From NCBI RefSeq assembly GCF_019578655.1, contig NC_063265.1, forward strand, positions 21,438,285-21,502,284: 64,000 bases of DNA. Direction: 5' to 3'. The notes under the pieces were generated by a model, which had not been told where the DNA came from, did not search any database, and saw only the letters and a program-made list of their open reading frames with translations. The stretch comes from Ricinus communis (lineage: Eukaryota > Streptophyta > Magnoliopsida > Malpighiales > Euphorbiaceae). This document shows positions 47,321-59,224 of this stretch, one piece after another; within the stretch, counting starts at the first letter, position 1; every line of letters begins with the position of its first letter. Made by a program: the position numbers and the translations under genes.

Positions 47321-47790
47321 GATAGTGAAAGATACATCTATGTGGTTGATGGCAACACAGTTCAAGTTGAAGCAATTTGAACTTTTAGATTAATGTTAAG
47401 GGCTGGATTTTATTTAGATCTTAATAAAATATTTATTGTACTGTCTTTTAGACAGAATTTTATTTCTATTTCTGCTTTGAACAAATCAGGTTATTCTTGT
47501 TCATTCGAGAATAAAAAATTCAATTTATTTCATGATTAAAAATTGGTTGGTCCCGGTTCCTTATCAAGATACGATAATTTTTATTCAATTGATACAATTA
47601 CTTCATTTAATGAATCCTTAAAATTAAGTACACAAGGTACTAAAATAAAATTAACCAATAAGAATTTAGTTGTGTTATGGCATAAGAGATTATGTTATAT
47701 CTCTAGACGTAGAATAGAAAGACTTATGTCAGATAAAATTATAAATTCTTTAATCTTTAATTTTATTATTTAATAAATCATTCCTTATAA
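47321..47790 (+). pseudogene. Ty1/copia protease C-terminus and GAG-pre-integrase, 3' part of the split element
   Basis: After the TSD copy, translation reads ERYIYVVDGNTVQVEAI, then LSFRQNFISISALNKSGYSC, and from 47543 an open segment with LVGPGSLSRYDNFYSIDT, SFNESLKLSTQGTKIKLTNK and LWHKRLCYISRRRIERLMSD, the GAG-pre-integrase domain (LWHxRLGHIS). Similarity stops near 47790. No integrase, RT or LTR follows, so the element is also 3'-truncated here. Confidence 0.85.
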
Positions 47791-48394
47791 ACACAACAGT
47801 TCATACACAGGCATACCAAATAACATACATAATTTATCTAGGTCTAGCTCAATTATTAAGCCCTACATAGCTTGTATGATAGGCTCTAGGGAAATAAAGG
47901 AACAAGATTAATTCAATTGCAGCTATCTCAATTAATTAATGTTGGTTTAGTCATTCTCATTATTCTTAATGCTATCATTGAGTTGATATGGAATGCTACC
48001 GTACCCAGTTGACTAATGGTAAGTCTTGATTTGAATGCTAGGTTTGAGTCAATTTACATTAGGAGAATTACACTTGTTGCGGCTTTTTCGAATAAGTAGA
48101 CTAAGTACTTGAATAGAAAAATTGATATTTTAGCCTATGATCATGATTACAATTGGATGGAATTAGCACTCTTGAATTGAAAATTTGTTAAGATTGATTT
48201 TTATTTACTTTAATATTCAGCCTTCATTATTTTCTGTTTATTTATAATTTTGATTTAAACATTTAAAATCCCCTTATTTTTATTTTACTTTGAGAAGCTA
48301 TCCACATTGGTTCTCTTAGAATTCGAACTGCTTTTACTATTTCTACAAGTTAGTTTAGGAAAATCAGAAATTTATTTTGAAGGGCTTCGACAAC
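47791..48394. other. Gene-free stretch between two copia fragments
   Basis: No supported coding sequence. The sequence is AT-rich without clear repeat ends. Confidence 0.4.
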
Positions 48395-48640
48395 CGACTC
48401 AATTCATCAGAAGGTTGTTTTACTGAACCATCAATGAGTCCAAACTTCTTCTTGGCTCACAATGTCGTTTTTATCGCTCTTGCCCATTCATCATAATTAT
48501 CTCCTTTCAACTGAACTTGTGTGATGATATTTCCTGGATTATCGTTGATCAAAAGAAAATATGGTGACATTATTACAACCTTTGTTGTCCAATTCCCCTC
48601 CTTCTTTCCATTAGTTGTGTTCCATGCCATGATAGATAGA
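48395..48640 (-). pseudogene. Ty1/copia gag N-terminal fragment
   Basis: The minus-strand translation gives DNPGNIITQVQLKGDNYDEW, ARAIKTTL, then a stop, then AKKKFGLIDGSVKQPSDEL. This is the conserved start of plant copia gag (GDNYxxWxRAM...AKxKxGFIDG). The fragment follows its own LTR and primer-binding site but breaks off near 48395. Confidence 0.8.
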
Positions 48641-48653
48641 CTCTGATATCATA

Positions 48654-48886
48654 TGAAATATTATTTTTAGAATAAAATTTTGTGTTCTTTATTCACTAAA
48701 ACACTTATATATCTATACAAGCTTAAGAACAAGGAACTAATACAACAACAAATCAAGTAAAGAATATCCTAAATAAGATAAAGTTAATCATCACTTAATC
48801 TACTTGCTAAAATACAACCGTAAATATCTACTTTTTAAACAAGCTAATACTCCTCAAATTACAACAAAAATACAACGAATATTCCA
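48654..48886 (-). repeat. Copia 5' LTR (233 bp) with primer-binding site
   Basis: On the minus strand it starts TGGAATATTCG (48886) and ends AATATTTCA (48654). It is followed by TATGATATCAGAGTC (48639-48653), a degenerate tRNA-iMet primer-binding site. It is homologous to the 3' LTR at 20938-21161. The opposite LTR of this copy is missing. Confidence 0.8.
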
Positions 48887-50322
48887 ATAATTTTTGCCCC
48901 TAATGTTTAGACTGAGGATTGGATTGATCATTAATTTATTTTTTGATGCAAATAGCTTAAGAAATCACATTTTTTAGTCACTTTCATACCTCATTAAATG
49001 AAAAAATAAGCTTTTATAATCTAAAAATAACATGGTAGACTTCTTTTTTAACTTTTATAAAAATACCAATTGTCATCGCCTATATCTTCACCATTAATAC
49101 TATCACCATCTTCACCATTGATCAACCATTCTCAAACATCAAACTCTTCATCATGAGTTATAAATAAACGAATTAAAGAAAAAAAAAAGTTATGATAAAT
49201 AAAGAAAAAAACCAATCTTTGTATTAATCTGTAATCAAGTGAGTCATATTCAAAAACATGCCAGTGATGAACATTAAAGTATATTCACAACCAAGGAAAT
49301 GTGTCTATAGCTATGATAAAAGAAGAAGTTACTATATGAAGCTTTGTTCCTCTACTGCTTTGGTATTTAAATAGAAATAAAACAAAACCCACATGCCACT
49401 GTCAACCATAGGAGAGCAAGAGATCCATAGAAATTGTCAAGTGGTTCAATCCAAAAATAGATTTCAATTACATAGCTCCCGAAGGTGGTCGTCAGGATCT
49501 GCTCGTCCACCACCTCTATTCATGAACAACAAACCTCCCAATTTCACAGCAGCATGAATAGGTTTCATTTTTCATAGCTCTTGATGATGCCGATGAGGAT
49601 ATGTTCATCCACCATACCTCCATTCATGAACAACACAGCAACATGAACAACAACAAGAAATAACAACCATAATTCTATAGACCACTTAAAGCCCTCTTTA
49701 CATCTTCGTTAATCTCTTTCTTCCCCTAATAGTAGTTAGTCCAATGACTCCAAAATAGCCTCAACTCTAAGGAAGTTGATTTTTGAGATCGTGAGACGAA
49801 TAACTCTTTTCTCATGAAAGAAGTTGGTAAAGGTAACACTAGCGTCTAGTTTAGCAAGGAAAGCAACAATCTTTACAATCTCAACTCTTACAAGCACTTC
49901 GGTTTGGAAAATAAGAAAACTTTTACTCTATTACATTCGTGAGTTATTTGTAAATCACAAGTCTTGATTTTGATTTTGATTGTTGTCGTAATCACTTTGT
50001 AGCATTAAAATTGTTTATCGATGAAGAAAAGAAAGAAGATAAGGAATATAAGGAAAGAAAACAAAGTGTATTTGTATTCTCTTTTTTTAAATACTTTTCT
50101 TAAAAATCGAAAATAAAGAGAAAGCTTGGAAGAAATAGAAGATGAGGTGTCAACCCACTTCTCTTATCAATCAAAGAAACAAACAGATGTTTACTCTCTT
50201 TATTGTCAAGGGCATGGACAACAAGTGTTTGATAGTTTAATACCTTTTTTGCGCCAAAAAATAGACTAAAGGTCAATCCACTCTTCGGTCTAAATGTTAG
50301 GAGTGAAAATGCACCTTTTCCC
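48887..50322. mobile_element. Non-autonomous TIR DNA transposon (Mutator-like), left end damaged
   Basis: Imperfect inverted repeats of about 62 bp face each other: CCCCTAATGTTTAGAC...TATTTTTTGATGCAAA at about 48893-48954, and its complement TTTGCGCCAAAAAATA...GTCTAAATGTTAGGAGTG at about 50245-50306. The right end continues GAAAATGCACCTTTTCCC, like common plant MULE termini. The left end stops at the copia LTR, so its terminal bases are lost or displaced. The 1.3-kb interior has no transposase and no intact ORF. It contains the segments CGTCCACCACCTC(T/C)ATTCATGAAC (about 49510) and CATCCACCATACCTCCATTC (about 49605), a local direct repeat. Confidence 0.6.
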
Positions 50323-52398
50323 TATTTTTTCTTAATTTTCATAAATTTGCACTTTAAATTTCGTTGTATTAATACTAAAGTGTCATTTAATTTAATTGAG
50401 TTTAAAGTATAAATTATGGTCGAATATATGACTTAATTTAATATTTAAAATTTGAAATTATATATAAGCTAGATTCAATTATTTTATTGGAAAAAGACTC
50501 ATATTGGCCCCTAATGTTAGGGCCTATTAGCATATATGTCCCTAAAAAAATTTCAAAATGTTTATCTATCAAAATCATGTTTTCTTATTATATTGGCCCT
50601 TAGCCAGCAGAGCTTACCTCTCAAGGTTTTTCTCTGTTTGGAACCGACCTTCTCTTTATAAATAAAAAAGTATTTTTTACTATATCTTTTATAGTCTCTA
50701 TTTCTCTTCTTTTTTTGTTCTCCTCCAATTTTTCTCTGTAATTTTGATGGTGGCTACCACCATCAATCTTTCTTTCTCATCACTTCTCTCTTTCATTAAT
50801 TCAAAGTCTGAAATACCTAAGAATTTCCTCTTTCTGTTATCCTAAAAGCCCTCCAAAACCCTCTCATTCCTCTTCTTATTTTTCTCTTCTTTTATTTTTT
50901 TCTCATACCCATGAAACGCATCTTGTTGTCTCTCTAAAAATCCCATCTCTGAGGTTTTCTTGCAAATAAAAAACATTCAAATGAAGTTTTTGTTAATTAT
51001 GATAATAATGACCCATAATAAGCCTCGAGTCTCTGTTCTTTAGCTCTTCACGTTTTGCAGCATCGTAGCCAAGAAGGTGATAATGCAAAACATTATTCTT
51101 GATTGATCTGCTAGAAATTACATTATTATTGTTGGAAATTTTTTTTTTTTTAATAGTTTAAGTAGATTATAAAACTATGTTTAAAGAAAATAATGATTAA
51201 AATAGAGATGAAGCTGGTCTATTTCTTGCTGCTTTAAGTCTTCTAATCTAATGCAAATCTTGCTCGTCAAGTGGAGGCTTCAACATTGAGATAATAATTT
51301 AAATGGTAACTAAAGTTTTTTTTTTAAATAATCTTGCTGCGATCTGATTGTCATAATTTAATTTGCTGAAAACTACTTTTTCTAGAATAAGTTGATTCCA
51401 ACTAAGCAAAACTTAAATGGAGAAAAATGTTAAGAGATAAGCTCCATTAGTCGAGAGCCTAATTTAACAAGAAAATATGATTTTAATAGTTAAATATTTT
51501 AAATTTTCCTTGGAGGCATATATACTTCTCGACCCTAATATCATGAGCCAAAATGAGCATGTTTTTTATTTTATTTAAATTTAGTTTGACAAATATTAGA
51601 AGTTAACTTGATCTCTTATATAATACTTATTATCCATCAAATGTTTGAATGAGATAAAATAGTAAAAATATATAGAGCTATAAACTTTTCAAATAAGTAA
51701 TTATTAGAATTAATCTTAAAAGTAAAAGAAATAGAAGTTAAACAAGTAATAAATCTAGAGTACTCCTGCCAAGCTTTTAAACCATTTCTTTTCTCTATTA
51801 TAACAAATATATTTAAAAATTAGGACGCCAAAAAACTTTCAATTTATTATTATTTTTAATTTTTTTTAACAGGCATTTTTTTGTTAAATTTAAAAAGAGA
51901 AAAAATAACTCTTAAAATCATTATATAGTGCATCTAGTGTATTGATATATCAGGGCACTTTTAACTATTAGATAAGCTCTTTTTAATTTTAGCCCTTGAT
52001 TAGAACTACTGGCTAGCTTCTAAACAGGTAAACAAATAAAGTGACTTTGGTTCTTTTTTTTTTTTTTTTTTTTTTGCAAAAAGTACAAGAAATAAACAAT
52101 TTGGAAAAAAGTAATTGAGTCCCTATGCTTTATTCTAACTCAATCTTACTCTCAATATTTTTCAAAAGTTTCAAATAAATCTAAATTACTAACACTGCTC
52201 ACTCCTCCATTAATCCTAGGTCCCACTATAATTTACACAAAATATTAAAAAACCACACATTATCTTACTAATAATAATAAAAATACTAAAATTATTAATA
52301 AATTAAAAATTAATACTATTTCTATCTTTTGATATTTTTATTTTTTAAAACAACTCACCATCTGTTCTATCATATCTCCGTCATTATACTTTCCTAAT
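50323..52398. other. Gene-free AT-rich stretch
   Basis: No supported gene. It holds a MULE-terminus-like word (GGCCCCTAATGTTAGGGCC at about 50497) without a visible partner, a CT-rich tract (50690-50960), and a 22-bp poly-T run at 52054-52075. Confidence 0.45.
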
Positions 52399-52407
52399 CT
52401 CTCTAGT

Positions 52408-53290
52408 ACGGATGTGCACTAACTGAACCGAATCAAATTCAGTTTTCGATTTTCATTTTAAGGAATCTTATGTATTCCGATTTACTTCAGTTTTGTGGTA
52501 AAAGAATTAATAAAATCGAACCGACTAACCTCTTGTGTATAAATTGATGCAAAATTATTAGTTCATTGTGGTTAGGTTGGCTAATCATTTATTTATTAAG
52601 GGCCATCAACCCAGGTTTAATCCGTGGGTGCTGCACTATTGAAATGTATTATTTTTAAACTGCTATTTCTTTATTATTTTTTCTTTTTCAATTTTTAATA
52701 AGATTGAAATAAATTTTTGAATTTTCTTCAATTTCTTAATGTTTTTCTTCCAGTTATTAATAAAAGTAAAAATACATTATTAAAATACTTTCATAAAATA
52801 ATGGGTGCTACAATTTTGAACTCCTTATTCTTTTCTTATTCAATTTTGATAAAAACAAAATACACTACTAAAATAATTTTATAAATTATGTAACACATTG
52901 TCTTTTTAATAATTTTATGTAATCAATTTAGTTATAGCTAATATATTAAATTGACATAAAAATATAGGGGCAGAAGTTAGTAGTTCAATTTAAATAAAAA
53001 TATTTTAAGGTTTTATAATATTCTCTTAAATATATAATAACTTCTTAAAGCTATAAGATATGTACATCAACAAAAAAGAGATACTATAATTAATGATTCT
53101 TGAGAAGAAAAAAATAGGAATTGTGTGTCGAACCACAGTCCGCAAGATAGCTCGTAAGCTTCTCATCCACCTGGACCAAATAAATTTACCATCATAAAGA
53201 TTGACAAATTATATATGACTAAACTGAATAAAACTAAACTGAAAATTTCTTGTTTGGTTCAAAAACCGAACCAACCGATGCACACTCCTA
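52408..53290. mobile_element. Non-autonomous TIR DNA transposon, 883 bp
   Basis: Perfect 9-bp direct repeats CTCTCTAGT flank it (52399-52407 and 53291-53299). The termini are imperfect inverted repeats containing TGTGCA and GAACCGAA on the left, and the complement TTCGGTT...TGCACA on the right. Further inverted homology (AATTCAGTTTT/AAACTGAATAAA) extends about 70 bp inward. There is no ORF. A 9-bp TSD suits Mutator-like elements; 8 bp would suit hAT, and the boundary could shift by one base. A tRNA-like stretch on the minus strand (about 53105-53170, with GGTTCGACAC) may be an older nested SINE. Confidence 0.65.
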
Positions 53291-53465
53291 CTCTCTAGTC
53301 TCTTTTTCTATGCATCACGAATCCATCGCCACCAAATTATTATTTCTTTTTTTATTGAAACTCCCATTAAAGTTCACAACTTTCCGCAATCTTACCATTT
53401 TAGAGATAATTTTAATATATATCATGTAACCATAATTTCCGGTTGAGTAGGTAATGAATTTTTTA

Positions 53466-53785
53466 GGTAAAGATTACATTTTTAAGCCTTTGAATTTTTC
53501 TGTTTTATTTTATTGCACTCTTTAACTATTTTTTTTGGTTTCTTTGAGACATGTTATTTATATTTTTATTTTTACTGAGAACCTAATAGTCTTTAGTCAA
53601 AATAAAAATAAAAATAAAAATACAATACTTTAACAGAACAGAAAAAAAGTCTAACAAAACATGTATAAGAAGTCTTTAGTAAAATAAAAAATATAAATAT
53701 AAGGATTTTGATAGAACAAAATAAAAATTCTAAAGTTCAATAAAATAAAACTGAAAAATCAAGAAATTTAATAATAGATTTTACC
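53466..53785. mobile_element. MITE, 320 bp, with long TIRs
   Basis: It begins GGTAAAGATT and ends AGATTTTACC. The terminal 70 bp or so at each end are inverted copies, sharing CTGTTTTATTTTATTG on the left and its complement CAATAAAATAAAACTG on the right. The flanks AATTTTTTA (53457-53465) and AATTTTTTT (53786-53794) are a 9-bp TSD with one mismatch. No coding capacity. Probably Mutator-type on TSD length. Confidence 0.75.
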
Positions 53786-53794
53786 AATTTTTTT

Positions 53795-54345
53795 AAAGCT
53801 AATTGAAAATTAATTCTTTTTCTTTCTCTCTTTAATATTAAAATTTTATTTAACTCTTTATTATACATATAAACTCAAAAAAATAAATTACTTTTGCTTC
53901 TTCTACTCGTAAAACAATCTCTTTTACCTTGTAAGTTGTTGAATATATGTAAATAATTATCATGGTTGGTGTAATAAAAATTTAATTAAATATATATATA
54001 TTTTTAATAAAAATAAAAAAATTATGATTATATTGTAAGCTCATTTACAATGATAAGATTAATATTTTTAGGCCAATTTAAAAATAACGATTAATATAAA
54101 GCTATAAAAATGGCCCATATCATTTATATTATTAACAAGCCCAACCCAAAAAATAATTTGATCTATGTTTTTTATTTTAGATGTTATATGTTCAAAAAGT
54201 AAGGATGGCACCATTACTTGATTTACCTAGATAACAAGTAAAAGTTAATCTAGAAGTGACCTATAATGGGAGGTTATTTTTAGGTGCATCAATGCATTAG
54301 GTATATTGTAGAAAAACACCCTAACTCTTAACAATATTTTGATAT
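53795..54345. other. Gene-free AT-rich stretch
   Basis: AT-rich spacer between the MITE and the large Mutator-like element. No ORF or RNA gene is supported. Confidence 0.45.
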
Positions 54346-54600
54346 GGGCTAATTACCTAAAAATACCTAAACTATCACTTTTTTCAATTTTATCCCATTC
54401 TATAACTTTTATCTTACAAATTCTTCATTCTTCAATTTTTTTTCAAAATAACAATTCGGCCAACAAAATTCAAAATATGTAGTGGCTGAATGCTGAGTTG
54501 GCATTTTTAATATTTTTTAGAGAAAGAAATGACTCAGCAAAAGAAATTGATGACTCATCCTAGTGGCTAAAACTCACTGCCTTTGTTGTCCTCCCTCTTT
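54346..54600. repeat. MULE left TIR
   Basis: It shares with the right end, in inverted orientation, GGGCTAATTACCTAAAAATA, TTCATTCTTCAATTTTTTTTC, and the final TAGTGGCTAAAACTCA. Confidence 0.85.
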
Positions 54601-54729
54601 CCAAATTTGTGGAAAAGCTAGAATTAATATCTACTTATAGTGTGCTCTTGCTCATATTTTCTCAAACTCCTAACACAAAAATTTAGCAATTAAACCAATA
54701 ATATCTAAACAATCTAACCATCAAAGTTC

Positions 54730-55340
54730 TTCTTCCATCTCGTCGATTCCTAGGGCTGTGTGCAGACACAACAATACTGAATTGTTCACTTCTTGGATGC
54801 TAAAAGTCCATGCAGGAGATTCTTCAGGTGTCGGCTCAGGTAGCAAGTGATATTATTCTCTTTAATTATTTTGAAATCCAAATTTTTGAGCAAAGTTTGA
54901 TTCTGTTAAGGTGGCTGATTTATAGGGAGAAAATTGTAATTGTTTCTAATGGATTGCAGATCCTTACACTAGAAGGGTTCGAGAAGTGTTAATTGAGATT
55001 TTGATAAAGAAGATGTTGTAGAGGAAGCTTGTGAGCTTAAAGATACGAAGATTGAACTGTTGGAGTAAAAGCTAAATGTTAGCATTGATGAGAATCATGG
55101 TTTGTTGTATAAAGTTGATAATGTTAATGAAGGGAAAGGTATTCCGAAAAATGAAAGGAAGAAATTAATAATTGAGAATAAGAACTTGATTAATAATATA
55201 ATTCAATTGAAGAGGCATTCTTTGTGGGTAAAAATGGTGATTATTGGTTTATTAACATTACTTATAAGTTGTTTTGTTTTTAGGCCAGTAGGTGATAGAA
55301 CAAGTGTTTTGTACTTGAATGATGTATTGATAATTTGAGA
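54730..55340 (+). pseudogene. GRF-type zinc finger protein, decayed, carried by the MULE
   Basis: Across frameshifts the plus strand gives FTSW, then AKSPCRRFFRC and NYFE, corresponding to the plant GRF zinc finger pattern TSWTxxNPGRRFxxC...CxYFxW. After stops, an open segment 55102-55338 encodes a charged, coiled-coil-like stretch (KGIPKNERKKLIIENKNLIN) and a hydrophobic C-terminal helix (MVIIGLLTLLISCFVF). Small plant GRF-finger proteins often have just this finger, coiled coil and tail-anchor order. Such genes are known passengers of plant MULEs. It is clearly a pseudogene; its former role is unknown. Confidence 0.55.
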
Positions 55341-55689
55341 CTCAATGGAACAAAGTTGCTTTACAATTAGTTTAAAATAAAAATCTCTTTGTAATTATTT
55401 ACTAAATGACAGTTACATCAGTAATAAACAAAAACATTTGTAACCATGTTTCTTGTACCAGTGTAAAGGTAATAGTTACATCAATTTGATCCAGGTCTTA
55501 CAAAAGACCAGAAGCAAAAAAATTCAAGTGCTTCAAAAGGAGCTATTGAGTTGTGCCTAAAAACTAGTAATAAATTAACAAAACATATAGCTTTAACTTT
55601 GCCCAAGTACTGGTATTAAATCAACACAAAAGTTCCCTATGTGAAATAACTTCATCAATCCTATGAATTCCCATCCTTAGGGAAAATTG

Positions 55690-58600
55690 ACCTTTAGCTA
55701 TTGATTATGTTGTTTATGCATTGAAATAAGTGTCTGACCATTGGACCTTGTGCTAACGCTTCTGCTGATGCTTGCACTACTGGTCCAGGTGGTGGTGCTT
55801 CTCTGATTGGTGGAAGATTGACTAATCTAGTAGCTGCAGTTGCAGCTGTTGCATTACCTTCAAGTACATAATTCATTCTGCTCTAACTAGGCCTCTATAA
55901 TATATAAATTCTAATAAAATTAATAACATTATGAAACATTTACTCCAACATCACTATCACAGAAAAGTAGAATTACTTGTCCTATTCCACACATTACCAC
56001 ACAGAAAAAACCCTCACCCCATAGCTTTGTAATGTCTGCAATAAACACATAATTTAATAACCAAGCATACTTGTCAACTTATACTAAAATATTGATATAA
56101 AATAATTACTCATCATATTTCGCTCTCTGAATTAATTTACAACTTTAGGATCAACCTGTCTTCTAGGTTTCTATAGCCTAGGCTATGCATTCCTTGCTAC
56201 AGGCCTTGCTCTGCTTTTGTTCGGTTGTGACGTACCTTTTTTTATCGGTCTTCCATGTTTTCCCTTCTGTTCATGTGAAAACAGAATCAATAAAGGACAT
56301 AAGAAGTGAAGAAATGCAATGGATGGACATAAAAGTAGGATATTACCTTAGGTCTTGGTGTAACACTTGATGCTACGTTTTGGTATAACACTTGAAGTAG
56401 CATCAACATCATTCTTCTTTGGGCATGTTCTTTTATTGTGATCAAATATGCCACAAATATGATACTCATTTTAACTTTAGTTTTGGGTAGCTTGTTGGGA
56501 TTCCTATCCTCATCCTCAACCCCTTTCTTCTTCTCAAGTCTTGGTCTCCCTAGTGATCTGAAAAACACAAGGGCAAATTGGGTTTTTAGTGACCCGAGGT
56601 CACTATTTTTGTCCATTTACAAGTGCTAAAGCTCATAGCATGAAAGGTGGTAATACTAATTAACATAATTAACTTGGTCATCCCTTAAGTATTGTATGTA
56701 TGCTGTAGCATGCAACAAAAAATAATAGTTAATTCCTACAGGTGAAATTCTTATTATTCAAGTCCACAACATATCCTTCTTCAGAAAATGAAACTTGACA
56801 CTTCTTTCATACAACAAGTTTGATAGTATAATGTTTAATCAATTTCTTTATCTTCTCAATTTTTCCTAATCCTAGGACAAATCAAGTTTTTGCACATAGA
56901 TATTTGAGCAACAATTTCATGCATCCTGGCCATAAGATGTTCCCTAATGTCTTCTAGCATGTCAATGATAGGTTTGGTTATGCTTTTGATAATATACTCG
57001 TTGAACGTCTTACAAATATTGTTATTAATGAGATCAGCTTTAGTCCATGCATTTATAAAGGACTTACAAAAAATAGTAGGGTTTCTCTGAAGAAAAGCAT
57101 TATAAGGATCCTCTGACTCATCTTTCAAATCCTTCAAATATGAGTGGTATTGAAACTCACATGTAGACTTGGCAGCATCCCAGAAAAGTTTCTTGAACTT
57201 TGGCCTATCGTATTATTTCTTCCAGTTAGCATATATATGCCTAACACAGTTTATATGCTCAACTTATAGGCCAATTTTCTGAGAGCATTTAAAAGTCCCT
57301 CACATATAAGCAAAAAAATAGAAAGTAAGCAATGAAGTCCCTGAACTAACACATAATACATAAATGGACAAAATAAAAATGAACAAGCATGTTTAGTAGT
57401 TACCTTTTGTTGATCACTGATGAATGACCAGCCAAGCCCATCAATTATGCCAAACACTTCAAATAAAATTTCCAAAAACTAAGTTCAGGTTTCTTCATTC
57501 TCTCTATTAACTACCGCCTGTGCAACAAGGTGCATCTTATTATCTGCATCCTTAGTAATAACAGATATAAGCACATCCTAGAATAATCTTAGAAAAAGCA
57601 TTAAAGCCAAGCATACTTTTACAAACACTATAAAATCTTGTCCTAAATGCACTAAATCCTATATAGAATCTTTGAAAAACACAATTTCCATGACTATCAA
57701 GTTCGGTCATCAATTCAAACCTGCCATCTCTATCTATTCTCTTTAATTCAACAACATATGATCTCAACTTAGCATAATGCTCCTCAAATGAACCCCTGAT
57801 TTTATTGAGTGCTTTCTACTTAGCCTTATAGCACGTCATAAGACTCATATTGACATTATATTTCAGATTGACATCATCAACCATCTACTTAACAGCATAA
57901 TTTGGATTCTTTTTAATTAAACCTAGATACTCCCTTGCTAACCACTCTAATGTAACTTGCTTGTTATGTGGCTTTCTAACACACCTATGCTCCCCATATA
58001 GAGTCCTTATTAAAAAAGTATCTTCTCCTTGCATCTTTGGACCATAAACTCTCCAATTGCACCCTTCAACACACCGAGCATCAAGCTTCCTACTACTAGA
58101 TTTGAGCCAAATGAATATTGTGGCCATTTAAAATAGCCTATCTTCGAAGTGCTTCCTTATATTCTATATCATCTTTGAATCTTAATCCTAGGTCCAACTT
58201 CAGGTTCATGTAACAACAATCAGGTGCATAAACTTTAGTTCTTTCTCTCCTTTTCACTAGGGACTCAAGTCACCTTTTTTACTATAAATAAGAGTTAGGA
58301 CAAAATCATCTGAAGATTGATATCCACTTTCCTCTTTATCATTGGCAGCCTCAGATGGAACTATGGGTGCAACATCTTTCATAGCTTGTTTCGTAACAAA
58401 TTTCTTACTTCCACTTTCTTCCAGCTTTTAATAGTTGAAGATTATTTCCATTTAGGCCTACTTGTTGCCCCATTGTCATCAAATTCTTGAAATTCTTAGT
58501 CTAATTATCTCCATCACTCCTTTATCATCATGAAATAAGTAAAACACCTTTTCTATTCTGGATTCAAATATGCTATCTTGGTTATACTCGAAAAACCTAG

Positions 58601-58760
58601 TTCTTTAATATCACTCAAAATATCTAGATATCCAGTCTTATTTAGGCCATCAAAGTGCACAAATTCACCTCCTTCATTTGCAGTGATACCCGCATCATTT
58701 TCAACAAACAATCCTCCATGGTGAAGCATTGTAATGTATATATCACCCATTCTACATGTA
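55690..58760 (-). pseudogene. MuDR/MULE transposase, decayed
   Basis: Read on the minus strand from 58760 downward, fragments follow plant MULE transposase order. First is an N-terminal HHGG...YVDHFDG-like segment (58750-58553). Next is the MuDR DNA-binding domain with DARCVEGCNWRVYGPKM and EHRCVRKPHNKQVTLEWLA (58100-57900). The start of the catalytic core follows with VCKSMLGFNAFSK (57640-57600); the catalytic Asp of the family's GxDG is replaced by Asn. Then come DGLGWSFISDQQK (57435-57400), and NNICKTFNEYIIKSITKPII with MLEDIREHLMARM (57060-56930). The zinc-knuckle tail has RNPNKLPKTKVKMS (56520-56470), and a Pro/Ala-rich C-terminus lies at 55870-55700. Many stops and frameshifts occur. 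The length and order fit a once complete transposase of roughly 750-850 residues. Confidence 0.85.
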
Positions 58761-59224
58761 GTAGCACAATAGAAATAATTTATTGCATGTACATGGCCAT
58801 TTTATAGTTATTGTTAATTCATTTTCTTCAAATATTAAACTTAAAAATAAAATCATTTCTACCTAATATAAGTTAATCCTAGACATGTTGTTCGTATCCT
58901 TAAATAGACTTCAACTTATTTTATACGCTTGCAGATTTTTTAGAATATCAACTGCATGATAAAAAAAGATTGAAAAGTGATACCTGTCAATTTTTTAGTC
59001 CTTAATGTGTTGAATGCATCATACTAAAGAATCAATGGTAGCCCTCCTTTGTTACCAAATTGAACGATTGAGACTTCGCTCTCTACTAAATCGAACTGCC
59101 AATGTAATTACAAGAACCACAAAATCCTAGATTATCCATACTTTCTCATTATCTCTAAGCTGTAAATTATGGTTAGAAAACTAAGTTTTAGACTTTATTT
59201 ATTTTTTATAGATTTAGAAAAAGG

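Noticed and set aside
48614..48886. A single copia element joining the 20203-21161, 34140-47790 and 48395-48886 fragments
   Set aside because: The fragments differ in orientation and order. They are best treated as separate insertions of related copia elements.
52561..52640. tRNA-like patch with a GGTTTAATCC B-box-like word
   Set aside because: No cloverleaf could be formed by eye, and the A-box spacing is poor. It is probably a decayed SINE or chance.
53105..53170. tRNA-like sequence on the minus strand
   Set aside because: It has a good B-box (GGTTCGACAC), but no acceptor stem and no TSD. Noted only within the surrounding element.
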